From: Actinomyces ruminicola
GTDB taxonomy: Bacteria; Actinomycetota; Actinomycetes; Actinomycetales; Actinomycetaceae
Reading direction: 5' to 3'
Assembly: GCF_900103885.1 (NCBI RefSeq)
Contig: NZ_FNIM01000019.1
Coordinates: 1 to 49,515 of the forward strand
DNA length: 49,515 nucleotides
The notes under the pieces are model-generated. The model saw only the letters and a program-made list of their open reading frames with translations, did no database searches and was not told the DNA's origin. Numbering within the stretch: position 1 is the first letter of the stretch; each line of letters begins with the position of its first letter. A program made the translations under genes and the position numbers. This document shows, piece by piece, positions 28,009-36,693 of the stretch.

Positions 28009-29651
28009 GCACCAACCACGCCACCCCCGACAGGATCACCCTGACGGGCTTGTCCGCCCGCGGCTACCACGGCCTCCTTCCCTTCGAGCGCACCGAGGGG
28101 CAGCTGTTCACCGCCGACATCACCGTCTTTCTGGGTGAGCGCGGCACGGCGGTCGCGGCCGTCACCGACTCGGTGACCGACGCCGTCAACTATGCGGACG
28201 TCGCGCAGGCGGTCGTCGGCATCATTGAGGGTGAGCCGGTCGGACTCATCGAGACCCTCGCCGAGCGCATCAGTGACGCTGTGCTCGCCTTCCCACGCGT
28301 CACTGCTGTGGAGGTCACCGTCCACAAGCCCCAGGCGCCGCTGAACGTCGCCTTCGACGACGTATCGGTCAGCATCTTCCGCGACGCCGACTCCGCGGCC
28401 GAGTCCGCCGCGCGGCCGGCCCCCGCCGTGGACGCGCTCGTCGGCGCGCAGCCGGCCCCCACGGCGGAGCCCGCGCCCGCCCTCCCCCAGCCGGAGGCCC
28501 CGGCACCGCCCGCCCCGGCGGTGCCGCTCGTCGATGCGCAGGTCGGCCCGGTCGCCGCGGTCCAGCGGCCGGAGGCCGCCCCGCCGACCGCCACCCCGGA
28601 GGCCCCCGCCGCCGCGCCCGTGCCCGAACCCTTCGCCGCCCCCGCGCCCCCGGCCCCGCAGCCGCCGGTCGACCCGCTCACCGTGCGCCCGCAGGCGCCC
28701 GCGGAACTGGTGATCGCCCTGGGAGGCAACGTCGGCGGCGTCGTCCCCGCCCTGCGCACCGCGGTGAACACGTTGCGGCAGGCCGAGGGCATCACCGTCA
28801 CCGCGGTCGCCCCCCTGGCCCGCACCGCCGCCGTCGTCACCGACGGCGAGGAGCAGCCCGACTACCTCAACACGGTGGTGCTCGCCACCACCACCCTGTC
28901 TCCGCGCGAAGTACTGGCCGTGTGCCAGGATCTGGAGGCCGCTGCGGGGCGCGTGCGCACCCGGCCGCAGGGCCCCCGCACCCTCGACGCCGACATCATC
29001 ACCTATGAGGCCGTCACCTCCACCGACCCCGAGCTCACGCTGCCGCACCCGCGTGCCGCCCAGCGGGCCTTCGTGCTGACTCCCTGGGCGCAGGCCGATC
29101 CCTTCGCCGAGATCGGTGATCAGTCCGTGGCCGCTCTGGCCGAGGTGGCCCCCGACCGCGATGGCGTGCGCTGGCTGGCCCTCGACTGGCTCGACTCCGA
29201 CCACCTGCCCGCCCTGCCGACCGGACAGTACGTCGCCCCGCCGGAGCCGGCGGACGCCCCCGCGGCCGGCGCTGCGGAGGCTGACGCGGCGTCGGCGGAG
29301 GGCGCCGCACAGCCATCGCAGGCGGAGCCGGTTGAGCCGGCCCTGCCGAGCCGTGCGGAAGCGGCTGCGCCCGTGCCGGCGCCCGATCCGGAGCCGGTGC
29401 AGGCGCAGGAGGAGCCGCAGGCCGGGCTCGGGCAGTCCTCCGCCCGCCACGTGGCGGAGCCTCCGGCCTCCGCCCCCGTGGCCGACCCCGTACCGGCCTC
29501 CGCCCCCGTGGCCGAGCCCGTACCGCCCGCCGTCCCGGGCATGCCCAATGGCGCCCCCGCAAGCGGCGCCGACGACGACGGGGACGACAGCGTCTGGGCG
29601 GCCCCGCCCAACTGGAACGACGTCATCGGCCGCAACGGCCAGGGCCTCTGA
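28005..29651 (+). CDS. folK: FolB-FolK fusion: dihydroneopterin aldolase and HPPK
   Basis: A 548-residue bifunctional folate enzyme. Residues 1-127 are FolB (LTGLSARGYHGLLPFER, VNYADVAQAV, LIETLAERISD). A Pro/Ala-rich linker covers about 128-226. FolK spans about 228-395 (LVIALGGNVGG, QPDYLNTVVLA, RPQGPRTLDADII, LPHPRAAQRAFVLTPW). A second low-complexity tail (about 400-548, with a repeated ASAPVA/DPVP unit) has no known role and is unusually long. Fusion or adjacency of folB and folK is common in actinobacteria. It overlaps both neighbours. Confidence 0.94.
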   Translation: MSTNHATPDRITLTGLSARGYHGLLPFERTEGQLFTADITVFLGERGTAVAAVTDSVTDAVNYADVAQAVVGIIEGEPVGLIETLAERISDAVLAFPRVTAVEVTVHKPQAPLNVAFDDVSVSIFRDADSAAESAARPAPAVDALVGAQPAPTAEPAPALPQPEAPAPPAPAVPLVDAQVGPVAAVQRPEAAPPTATPEAPAAAPVPEPFAAPAPPAPQPPVDPLTVRPQAPAELVIALGGNVGGVVPALRTAVNTLRQAEGITVTAVAPLARTAAVVTDGEEQPDYLNTVVLATTTLSPREVLAVCQDLEAAAGRVRTRPQGPRTLDADIITYEAVTSTDPELTLPHPRAAQRAFVLTPWAQADPFAEIGDQSVAALAEVAPDRDGVRWLALDWLDSDHLPALPTGQYVAPPEPADAPAAGAAEADAASAEGAAQPSQAEPVEPALPSRAEAAAPVPAPDPEPVQAQEEPQAGLGQSSARHVAEPPASAPVADPVPASAPVAEPVPPAVPGMPNGAPASGADDDGDDSVWAAPPNWNDVIGRNGQGL

Positions 29652-30136
29652 TGCGCCGCACGCGCTGGACGACGGTCCTCGCGTGCTTCGTTGGCCCCGG
29701 CGTATTCGCCTGGGCGGCCTCCGACATCATGCTGCACCGTCGCGGCTGGATCGTCTCGCTGACCCCCTGGGGAGCCGTCGTCGCCGTCGTCATCGCGGCT
29801 GCCGTGCTGATTGCCGGATTGGCGGTGCGGCGCCTGCGCGAGCACGAGCCCACCTGGATGACACCCACCGGGGCCGCCACCACCGCGGCGGCCGCACAGG
29901 CCTCGGCCCGGGTAGGTGCGGTCATCGGCGGCATCTATGCCGGGGGACTGGCGGTCGCGCTGCTGAACCTGGACTCGCCGGCCATGGCCTCCCTGGCCCG
30001 GTCCGCCGGCGCCTGCCTGGCCGCCTGCGTGCTGTGGAGCTGCATCGGCCTGCTCGTTGAGCACTGGTGCGCCATCGGTGAGGATGACGACGATGATCTG
30101 CACCCCGGCTCCTCCCCGAGCGGTAGCGCCGCCTGA
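29651..30136 (+). CDS. DUF3180 family membrane protein
   Basis: A 161-residue protein with four predicted membrane helices (VLACFVGPGVFAWAASDI; GAVVAVVIAAAVLIAGLAV; GAVIGGIYAGGLAVALL; AGACLAACVLWSCIGLLV) and an acidic C-terminal tail. DUF3180 proteins sit directly after folK in many actinobacteria and their function is unknown. The start overlaps the folB-folK stop as TGATG. Confidence 0.88.
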   Translation: MRRTRWTTVLACFVGPGVFAWAASDIMLHRRGWIVSLTPWGAVVAVVIAAAVLIAGLAVRRLREHEPTWMTPTGAATTAAAAQASARVGAVIGGIYAGGLAVALLNLDSPAMASLARSAGACLAACVLWSCIGLLVEHWCAIGEDDDDDLHPGSSPSGSAA

Positions 30137-30173
30137 GCCCACGCGTGCCCCGTGCTCGTGAGAGCATCGCGTC

Positions 30174-31220
30174 ATGTCCAGTGCTTTCGGCATGCCCGCC
30201 GTCCCCGAACCGAGGCCGAACGACGACGCCCCCGCCTACCCGGCTGCGCAGCCCTCCTCCGCGGGCGAGGCGTCGGCCCCGCCGGCGGCAGCGGCTGCAC
30301 CGGCGCCCGCTTCCGCCCCGACCCGGCCGTCCCGCCCGGGCAGGCTCGGCGTCGGCATTATCAGCGCCGGCCGGGTCGGCGCCGTGCTCGGCTCCGCCCT
30401 GCGCTCGGTGGACCACCAGATCATCGGCGTGCACGCCGTCTCCGCCGCCTCCCGCGAGCGCGCCGAACTGCTCCTGCCCGGCGTCCCCGTGCTGGACATC
30501 GACGACATCGTCGAGCGGGCCGAACTGGTCCTGCTCGCGGTTCCCGACGACGCCCTGGCCGACCTGGTGCAGGGGCTGGCCGACCTGAACCGCTGGCAGC
30601 CCGGTCAGCTGGTGGTCCACACCTCCGGCGCATACGGCACCGCCGTGCTCGAGCCCGCCCGCCGCTGCGGCGCCATCCCGCTCGCCATCCACCCGGCCAT
30701 GACCTTCGGCGGCTTCTCCACGGACGTCGCCCGACTGGTCGGCTGCCCCATGGCCGTAACCGCGCCTGCCGCCGTCCTGCCGATCGGGCAGGCGCTCGCC
30801 GTCGAACTGGGCGGTGAGCCCTTCGTGCTGCCGGAGGAGTCCCGGCCCGCCTACCACGCGGCCCTCGCCCACGGCGCCAACCACCTGGTCACCCTGGTCA
30901 CCCAGGCGGTGCGCATCCTGGCGGCGGCCGGCGTGGAGGACGGCGCCGCCACCCTCGCCCCGCTGCTGTCCACCGCCCTCGACCGCGCGCTGCGGGAGGG
31001 GGAGGCGGGGCTGACGGGGCCGGTGGCGCGCGGAGACGCCGGCACCGTGCGCACCCACCTGGCGGCGCTGGCCGACCTGCGCGACGCCGACGGGCGGGAG
31101 CTGGACGATGTCGTCTCCACCTACCGCGCGCTGGCCCGGGCGACCGTGGCCCGGCGCGAGGCCACCGGCGCGCTGGGGGAGCAGCAGGCGCGCGCCCTGC
31201 GCGAGGCCCTGGGGGAGTAG
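30174..31220 (+). CDS. DUF2520 Rossmann-type oxidoreductase-like protein
   Basis: A 348-residue protein. After a disordered Ala/Pro-rich lead (1-55) comes an NAD(P)-binding Rossmann unit (LGVGIISAGRVGAVLGSAL), then LVLLAVPDDALADLV, and a helical DUF2520 domain with YHAALAHGANHLVTLV. The family resembles pyrroline-5-carboxylate and ketopantoate reductases and sits before panC in many actinobacteria, so a link to pantothenate synthesis is plausible but not shown. The glycine-rich motif is GxxxAGRVG rather than GxGxxG. Confidence 0.85.
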   Translation: MSSAFGMPAVPEPRPNDDAPAYPAAQPSSAGEASAPPAAAAAPAPASAPTRPSRPGRLGVGIISAGRVGAVLGSALRSVDHQIIGVHAVSAASRERAELLLPGVPVLDIDDIVERAELVLLAVPDDALADLVQGLADLNRWQPGQLVVHTSGAYGTAVLEPARRCGAIPLAIHPAMTFGGFSTDVARLVGCPMAVTAPAAVLPIGQALAVELGGEPFVLPEESRPAYHAALAHGANHLVTLVTQAVRILAAAGVEDGAATLAPLLSTALDRALREGEAGLTGPVARGDAGTVRTHLAALADLRDADGRELDDVVSTYRALARATVARREATGALGEQQARALREALGE

Positions 31221-31238
31221 CGCCCCGGCCCGATCATC

Positions 31239-31244
31239 TAGCGT
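31239..31244 (+). promoter_or_regulatory. -10 element of a leaderless panC transcript
   Basis: TAGCGT followed by 6 nt and the ATG at 31251. There is no ribosome binding site between the two, which fits a leaderless transcript. Confidence 0.45.
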
Positions 31245-31250
31245 TGCCTC

Positions 31251-32243
31251 ATGACCTCCTCGACCTCCCCGGACGCCCCCGCCCCCCGCACCGCTGCCGG
31301 CACCGTGCTCGCCCGCACCCGGGACGAGCTCGCCTCCGCCCTGTCCGGTGACGCCGCCCCCCGCGCCGTCGTCATGACCATGGGCGCTCTCCACGAGGGA
31401 CACTTCGACCTCGTGCGCGAGGCCGCCCGACGGGTCGGGAGGGGCGGCACCGTCGTCGTCACCATCTTCGTCAACCCGCTCCAATTCGCCCCGGGGGAGG
31501 ACCTCGACGCCTACCCCCGCACCCTGGAGGCCGATCTGGAGGGACTGGCCGCTGTTCTCACCGACGACGCCGGCGCGCTCGCGGTGGGGCGCCTGGTGGT
31601 CTTCGCCCCCACCCCGGAGGTCATGTACCCCCACGGCGAGCCGCAGGTGCGCATCGACCCCGGCCCCCTGGCCACCGTCCTGGAGGGGCGCACCCGCCCC
31701 ACCCACTTCGCCGGCGTGTGCCAGGTGGTGCTCTCCCTGCTGCACCTGACTGGGCCGCGCTGGGCCATGTTCGGCCGCAAGGACGCCCAACAGCTCGCGA
31801 TCGTGAAGGCGATGGTGCGCGACCTCGCGGTTCCGGTGGAGATCGTCCCCGTCGACATCCGCCGCGAGGCCGACGGCCTGGCCATGAGCTCGCGCAACTC
31901 CTACCTGTCCGACGCCGAGCGCGGGCGTGCCCTGGCCCTGTCCCGGGCGCTGGAAGCGGGGCGTGCTGCCGCCCGTGCGGGTGCCGACCCGGCTGCGATC
32001 CGTGCGGCGGCCGAGCAGGTGCTCGCGGCCGAGACGGGCGTGGAGGTCGACTACGTGGCCCTCGTGGCCCCGGACTCCTTCGTGGATCTGGCCGGGGCGG
32101 GGCTCGGCCTGGAATCCCAGGCGGCGCACGGCCGGGGGCGTGACTCGGACGGTGCCGTCCGGTCGGCCCGGGGACTGCTCGCCGTCGCCGCCCGCGTGGG
32201 CACCACCCGCCTGATTGACAACACGCTCATCGACCTGGCCTGA
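31251..32243 (+). CDS. panC: Pantothenate synthetase (pantoate-beta-alanine ligase)
   Basis: Joins pantoate and beta-alanine with ATP. Visible motifs are VVMTMGALHEGHFDLVREA (the HxGH ATP site), FVNPLQFAPGEDLDAYPR, FGRKDAQQLAIVKAMVRDL and MSSRNSYLSDAER (the KMSKS-like loop). At 330 residues it is longer than usual, with extra Ala-rich sequence before the C-terminal RLIDN. panD lies 2.6 kb downstream, beyond two PH-domain genes. Confidence 0.96.
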   Translation: MTSSTSPDAPAPRTAAGTVLARTRDELASALSGDAAPRAVVMTMGALHEGHFDLVREAARRVGRGGTVVVTIFVNPLQFAPGEDLDAYPRTLEADLEGLAAVLTDDAGALAVGRLVVFAPTPEVMYPHGEPQVRIDPGPLATVLEGRTRPTHFAGVCQVVLSLLHLTGPRWAMFGRKDAQQLAIVKAMVRDLAVPVEIVPVDIRREADGLAMSSRNSYLSDAERGRALALSRALEAGRAAARAGADPAAIRAAAEQVLAAETGVEVDYVALVAPDSFVDLAGAGLGLESQAAHGRGRDSDGAVRSARGLLAVAARVGTTRLIDNTLIDLA

Positions 32244-32388
32244 GCCCGCTGGGCCCGAGGCACCCCGGCGCGGGACATGGGGCATGCGGCCGGCCGAGGG
32301 CGCCGTCGCGCCTGAGGCTCCTCCCGCAGGAGGATGCAGGAGGGCCGCGGTTCTGCGATTGTCGGTGCCCCCACCGTAAGGAGAACCT

Positions 32389-32910
32389 ATGGCCCTCCCA
32401 CATGCGCTCGAGCAATCCCCTCGATCGGCGGCCGATCCCTTCGCCCCCGACGGAGTCGACTTCCGTCCCGTCTCCCCGCGGTTGGTGACCGCGCGTTTGG
32501 TACCCAACCTGATTGTCGACGTCGTGTGTCTGATCGCCTTCGTGGCGGCGGGGGTGTGGGTGAGCCCGTGGCTCCACATCGGCGCTGTGGTGATGGTGAT
32601 ATGCATGCTGTGGGAGCTGTGGCTGATTCCCCGGCAGGTGCGGGCCATGGGGTACGCCATGGCCGAGGACCACCTCCTGTGGCGCAAGGGCATTATGTTC
32701 CGCCGGATCAGTGTGGTCCCCTACGGACGCATGCAGTTCGTGGACACCTCCCAGGGCCCGTTGGGCCGTCACCTGGGCATCGCCGAGGTCAAGCTGCACA
32801 CGGCGTCGGCCTCCACGGACGCGACCATCAACGGGCTGCCCGTAGCCGAGGCCGAGACCCTGCGGAGAGTGCTGTCCGAGCGCGGCGAGCAGAGGATGGC
32901 CGGGCTATGA
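32389..32910 (+). CDS. PH-domain (bPH2, YdbS-like) membrane protein
   Basis: A 173-residue protein with two adjacent membrane helices (LIVDVVCLIAFVAAGVWV and IGAVVMVICMLWELWLI), then a bacterial PH domain: MAEDHLLWRKGIMFRRISVVPYGRMQFVDTSQGPLGRHLG. It matches the smaller partner of YdbS/YdbT pairs. AAGGAG precedes the ATG. The stop overlaps the start of the larger partner (ATGA). Their role in Bacillus relates to stress and envelope biology; the role here is unknown. Confidence 0.88.
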   Translation: MALPHALEQSPRSAADPFAPDGVDFRPVSPRLVTARLVPNLIVDVVCLIAFVAAGVWVSPWLHIGAVVMVICMLWELWLIPRQVRAMGYAMAEDHLLWRKGIMFRRISVVPYGRMQFVDTSQGPLGRHLGIAEVKLHTASASTDATINGLPVAEAETLRRVLSERGEQRMAGL

Positions 32911-34700
32911 GCGTGCCTTGGGTCCCGCAGCGCGGTGCTGGTCGGCCGTCGGCAGACACCGGGAGGCCGGGCGGCGCTGTGGCCCCGGCCAGCACCGGGA
33001 GGCCGGGCAGGGGCTCCCGCCGCTCACCCGCCCCGGACCGGGGCATCACCCTGCCCCCAGACGTGCAGTGGCGGCGCGTCCACCCCATTACCCCGCTGCT
33101 GGAGGGGTGGAAGGGCATCACCGCAGTGCTGGCCTTCCTGCTCTGGCAGAACGTGGAATACGTCATGGACGCGTACTCGGCCATTCAGGACTACCAGGGG
33201 CATGTGACAGCACAGGTGGTCCTGACCGCGGGGCTGGGCGTGCTTGGCGTGCTGGTGGCGGTTGGTCTGGTTCTGTGGCTGTCGTGGCGGATGCGGTCCT
33301 ACGCCGTCGACCGCGACGCCGTCTACCTGCGCACCGGCATCCTCAACCGACAGCTGCGCACCGCCCGCCTGCCGCGCATCCAGTCCGTAGACATCATTCA
33401 CCCGCTGCTCGGCCGCATCTTCGGGCTGGGACGGCTGAAGGTGGAGGTCGCCGGCGGCGGCGACTCGAACGTCACCATCGGTTTCCTGCGCACCCGTGAG
33501 CTGGAGACCCTGCGCGATCGGATCATGTCGCTGGCTGCGGGGACGGAATTGCACGGTGAAGGCGTCGAGCCGTACACGGCGGAGAGGGTCGATGTGAACC
33601 CGGCATCGCCCCCACCACTCGGGGAGCCGGGCACCGCCGCGGACCCGCCGTCAACGCCGCTCGGCTTCGAAGGTGCCGCGGCCGCGCCGCCGCTTCCGGC
33701 GGGGTGTGTGCAGGGCCGTGAGCACGACCTGTACGAGGTGGAGACACGCGTACTGATCGGCTCGATGCTGCGCTCCGGTGCGACCATCACCGCCGCGGCC
33801 CTGATGCTGTCCTTCCTGGTGCTGTTGACCGTGTGGTTCGCTACCGGGGTCCTCGGGAGGGCCGGGGTACTGCCGGCGATCTTTTCGAGCGTGCTGCCCA
33901 TGCTGACTATTCCCCTCGCTTTTGGCGGCTACGTGTGGAATCGCTTCGACAAGGGCTGGCGCTTCCGCGCCGCGGCCACGCCCGCCGGGATCCGAACGAG
34001 TTTCGGACTGACCGCGGAGACCTCCTCCACGCTCCCTCCCGGTCGGGTCCACGGCGTGCAGCTCGAGCAGGGACTGCTATGGCGGGGCCCGGACTGGTGG
34101 CGGGTTGAGGTGAGCGTGGCCGGGCGCAGCGCCGCCGAGGTCAAGTCCTCCGGGGTGGAGGACACCGGCGCGAATGTGCTGCTGCCCGTCGGGCGACGCG
34201 ACACGGCCCTATGGGCGCTGTGGCTCGTTGCCCCGGATCTGGGTGTTGCCGACCCGGACGCATTCCTGGCGGCGGCCTTGACCGGGAGCGACCAGGACGG
34301 CGTGGGCGATGTGCACCTGGATGTCGGTGCCCCGGGGCGCGGGTTTATACGCATCAGCCCGCGCGGGCGGATGTTCTCGCCGCTGGCTTGGCGGCGGGAG
34401 GCGATCGCCTTGACCGATACCTGTGTGGTGCTGCGGCTCGGACGTTTGCGGCGGCGCATCAGCGTGATCCCCTACGAGCGCATTCAGTCGCTGCGGTTGG
34501 TGCAGGGGCCCTATGCGCGGCGGCGCGGACTGGTTGCGCTGCATCTGGACATGGTGGATGCCGAGATCGGCCGTTCCCTGAGTAACCTGGACCTGAGCGA
34601 TGCCGCCGCCATTGAGCGTGTCATCTCCGAGCGGGCGCTGCGGCGTCGCCGCCAGGAGCGCCTGGACCGCTGGCTCCAGCGTGCCGCCGAGACCCCCTAA
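32907..34700 (+). CDS. PH-domain (YdbT-like) membrane protein with three PH repeats
   Basis: A 597-residue protein. A disordered N-terminus leads to two helices (GITAVLAFLLWQNVEYVM; VVLTAGLGVLGVLVAVGLVLWL), then PH domain 1 (AVYLRTGILNRQLRTARLPRIQSVDI). A second helix pair (about 290-350) is followed by PH 2 (GIRTSFGLTAETSSTLPPGRVHGVQLEQG) and PH 3 (ALTDTCVVLRLGRLRRRISVIPYERIQSLRL). The repeated 'RxxxxPxxRIQS' pattern defines the family. It is coupled to the gene before it by ATGA. Confidence 0.86.
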   Translation: MSVPWVPQRGAGRPSADTGRPGGAVAPASTGRPGRGSRRSPAPDRGITLPPDVQWRRVHPITPLLEGWKGITAVLAFLLWQNVEYVMDAYSAIQDYQGHVTAQVVLTAGLGVLGVLVAVGLVLWLSWRMRSYAVDRDAVYLRTGILNRQLRTARLPRIQSVDIIHPLLGRIFGLGRLKVEVAGGGDSNVTIGFLRTRELETLRDRIMSLAAGTELHGEGVEPYTAERVDVNPASPPPLGEPGTAADPPSTPLGFEGAAAAPPLPAGCVQGREHDLYEVETRVLIGSMLRSGATITAAALMLSFLVLLTVWFATGVLGRAGVLPAIFSSVLPMLTIPLAFGGYVWNRFDKGWRFRAAATPAGIRTSFGLTAETSSTLPPGRVHGVQLEQGLLWRGPDWWRVEVSVAGRSAAEVKSSGVEDTGANVLLPVGRRDTALWALWLVAPDLGVADPDAFLAAALTGSDQDGVGDVHLDVGAPGRGFIRISPRGRMFSPLAWRREAIALTDTCVVLRLGRLRRRISVIPYERIQSLRLVQGPYARRRGLVALHLDMVDAEIGRSLSNLDLSDAAAIERVISERALRRRRQERLDRWLQRAAETP

Positions 34701-34841
34701 ACCCCTCGCCGAGATCGGTAGAAATCACCTGCCGAATTCGGTAGAAGCGGCGTATGGCGACGGCCGGGTTGCTCAGGGGTCGTTGTCCTCCTCACGCTGT
34801 CTCTTCTGTCACGACAATGCGGTCGACGAGCCTGCGGCGTC

Positions 34842-34847
34842 TACCCT
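34842..34847 (+). promoter_or_regulatory. -10 element just upstream of panD
   Basis: TACCCT lies 5 nt before a GTG (34853) and 8 nt before the ATG (34856). Either codon could be the first base of a leaderless transcript. Confidence 0.4.
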
Positions 34848-34855
34848 GGTGAGTG

Positions 34856-35311
34856 ATGAGCACTCGCCTTCGGACGATGATGACGTCCAAGATCCATCGC
34901 GCCACCGTGACGCAGGCCGACCTCGACTACGTCGGCTCCATCACCGTGGACGCGGATCTACTCGACGCTGCCGATCTGCTGCCCGGTGAGCGGGTGGACA
35001 TCTGCGACTGCACCAACGGCAACCGCCTGTCCACCTACGTGATCCCGGGACAACGCGGCGCGGGTGAGATCTGCATCAACGGCGCCGCCGCGCACCTGGT
35101 TGCCCCCGGCGACATCGTCATTCTCATCGGCTACTCCCAGCTGCCCGAGGACGAGGCCCGCACCTACCTGCCGCACGTGGTGTTCGTTGACGCGGACAAC
35201 CGCATCGTCGAGCGGGGCACCGATCCCGGGCGGGTCCCCGCCGACTCCGACGTGGCTCGCATGCAGGGGCTGCGGTCCTCCGGCGTGCCCCTCGCCGCCG
35301 TGCGCGACTGA
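34856..35311 (+). CDS. panD: Aspartate 1-decarboxylase proenzyme
   Basis: Makes beta-alanine for pantothenate; self-cleaves to form a pyruvoyl group. The 151-residue frame has [39 protein letters not shown], with the Gly-Ser cleavage site in YVGSITVD, then [12 protein letters not shown] and [11 protein letters not shown]. The start is ATG 34856 or GTG 34853; the usual family start ([11 protein letters not shown]) is about 8 residues further in. It completes the panC/panD pair. Confidence 0.95.
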   Translation: MSTRLRTMMTSKIHRATVTQADLDYVGSITVDADLLDAADLLPGERVDICDCTNGNRLSTYVIPGQRGAGEICINGAAAHLVAPGDIVILIGYSQLPEDEARTYLPHVVFVDADNRIVERGTDPGRVPADSDVARMQGLRSSGVPLAAVRD

Positions 35312-35328
35312 GCCAAGGCGCACTCTCG

Positions 35329-35357
35329 AGCTCAACCCGGAAGCCGGGAGTGGAGCT
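35329..35357 (+). terminator. Hairpin downstream of panD
   Basis: AGCTC (35329-35333) and CCCGG (35336-35340) pair with CCGGG (35344-35348) and GAGCT (35353-35357). It sits 18 bp after the panD stop. No T run follows, so it is only a probable terminator. Confidence 0.45.
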
Positions 35358-35496
35358 TGGGGACAGCTGTAGCCCGGCCACTGGTTTACGACCGCTGTTG
35401 CACGCAAGCGACTGTCACCCGCGACAGCTGAGAATTGGCGAAACGGCGGTATAGCAACGAAAGGTCGTGGTTGCTGGGTAGCTGATCTGGTTGTCT

Positions 35497-35547
35497 GATG
35501 AGCTTCCAGTGTGCAATGAGGGCTCCGTTGCACACTGGAAGCTCATC
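35497..35547. terminator. Perfect 20-bp inverted repeat, probable bidirectional terminator
   Basis: The arms 35497-35516 and 35528-35547 (GATGAGCTTCCAGTG...) are perfectly complementary with an 11-nt loop. The repeat lies between convergent genes and overlaps the stop codon of the minus-strand gene by two bases. No T tract is present. Confidence 0.55.
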
Positions 35548-36481
35548 ACACTCGCGCAGCCTTGCGAAGATTCCGCATGATTCCGCCGTTTTCCGGAAGG
35601 GCTAATCGATTCGAGTGTGCAACGCCGAGGAGGGCGCGCGCCACGGTGGCGCGAATTCCTTGTTCTCCGGCCTCAACATCCTGCCCGGTGAGCCGCACCG
35701 TAACGTAGCCACTCGCGAGAGCCTGTTGATCGCGATGTCGATCCAGGATGAATTGCTCGTGGGACGAGTGGAACTCCCAGCCGTCGGTCTCGACGATGAG
35801 CCAACCCTGGACCAGCATGTCTACCTCACCTATCCCCTCGATAGTCACGCCCGTTTCAACGAACAAGCCGAGGTGCCGCAATGCGAGCCGCGTGCGTGTC
35901 TCCAGTGGCGAGCGTGATGCGGGATCTGCTTGCGCCAGCCGCCGCCGACCCTCTGCGGCGTAGCGCCCGGCCAACACGTCTGATACTTCATCCACCGAGG
36001 TGTCGCCGCGGTTGAGGGCGGCATCGGCGACGCAGATCGCATCGAGTTCGTCGAGACAGACCAGGCAGCAGGCGACCGCCTCCGCCGGGGACACCACGGG
36101 GAAACCGTCAACCGTCACGGGTGTGATCCGTTTCTTGCGGTGCAGGGTTATGCCTTCCAGGCACCGGTTCGCACTTGGGCGCATGCTGTGGTTCCTTGGA
36201 ACCGCAAGATGCAGGGAACTGGGCTTGTTCCACATGGGGTAGCCGAGAACCTCGGCGGCACTCGCACAGGTCAGGTGCGCGCGGAATTGTCGGCACCTGA
36301 CGATGCGCGGGTCCGTGCCCGGGATCGCGAGGAATCGCGGAGCGGGTCTGTAGAGCAGCTCGGCGGTGAGGGCGCGTTCTATGAGGCTCCGCTCCTGTGG
36401 GCTGCGTACGATCTCATCCTCGTACGCCGCACCGTGTAGCGCCGCGACGCGTCCCAATAGCACTTCGAGCTCGAGGTTCAT
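35546..36481 (-). CDS. DUF559-like nuclease protein with AbiEi-type N-terminus
   Basis: A 311-residue protein common in actinobacteria. The first ~190 residues resemble AbiEi/transcriptional-regulator-like antitoxin domains (HLTCASAAEVLGYPMW, LHRKKRITPVTVDGFPVVSPAEAVAC). The C-terminal part is a Vsr/DUF559 PD-(D/E)xK-type fold: SPLETRTRLALRHLG (Glu), GIGEVDMLVQGWLIVETDGWEFH (Asp and Glu), YVTVRLTGQDV. Function is unknown; nuclease activity is inferred from the fold. It is a single gene convergent with panD and divergent from lysS. Confidence 0.75.
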   Translation of the reverse strand: MNLELEVLLGRVAALHGAAYEDEIVRSPQERSLIERALTAELLYRPAPRFLAIPGTDPRIVRCRQFRAHLTCASAAEVLGYPMWNKPSSLHLAVPRNHSMRPSANRCLEGITLHRKKRITPVTVDGFPVVSPAEAVACCLVCLDELDAICVADAALNRGDTSVDEVSDVLAGRYAAEGRRRLAQADPASRSPLETRTRLALRHLGLFVETGVTIEGIGEVDMLVQGWLIVETDGWEFHSSHEQFILDRHRDQQALASGYVTVRLTGQDVEAGEQGIRATVARALLGVAHSNRLALPENGGIMRNLRKAARV

Positions 36482-36680
36482 AGGCGAATGATGACCTTGC
36501 GGAAGCCGACTCGGGTAGACCTAATCATCTGCCTGTGGATAACTGCGCCCCTGGTGCGGGCCGAAGTCATGACCAGCGGATCCGGGCGGGCACACCGGGG
36601 GTGTCCTACGTGGTGGGACTGCAGACGGCGCGCGGCGGTCGAAACGATGGCCTAGATATGTGCCCCACCCGGCCAGCGGT

Positions 36681-36686
36681 TACACT
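36681..36686 (+). promoter_or_regulatory. -10 element of a leaderless lysS transcript
   Basis: TACACT followed by 7 nt and the GTG at 36694. There is no ribosome binding site in the gap. It supports GTG 36694 as the start rather than the longer frame from 36535. Confidence 0.5.
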
Positions 36687-36693
36687 CGCGCGC

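Noticed and set aside
29922-32693. 923-residue minus-strand frame across DUF3180, DUF2520 and panC
   Set aside because: It spans several well-supported plus-strand genes and is low-complexity; an antisense artefact.
36482-36693. tRNA gene near lysS
   Set aside because: No cloverleaf arms or T-loop consensus could be found; no tRNA or rRNA was recognised anywhere in the window.
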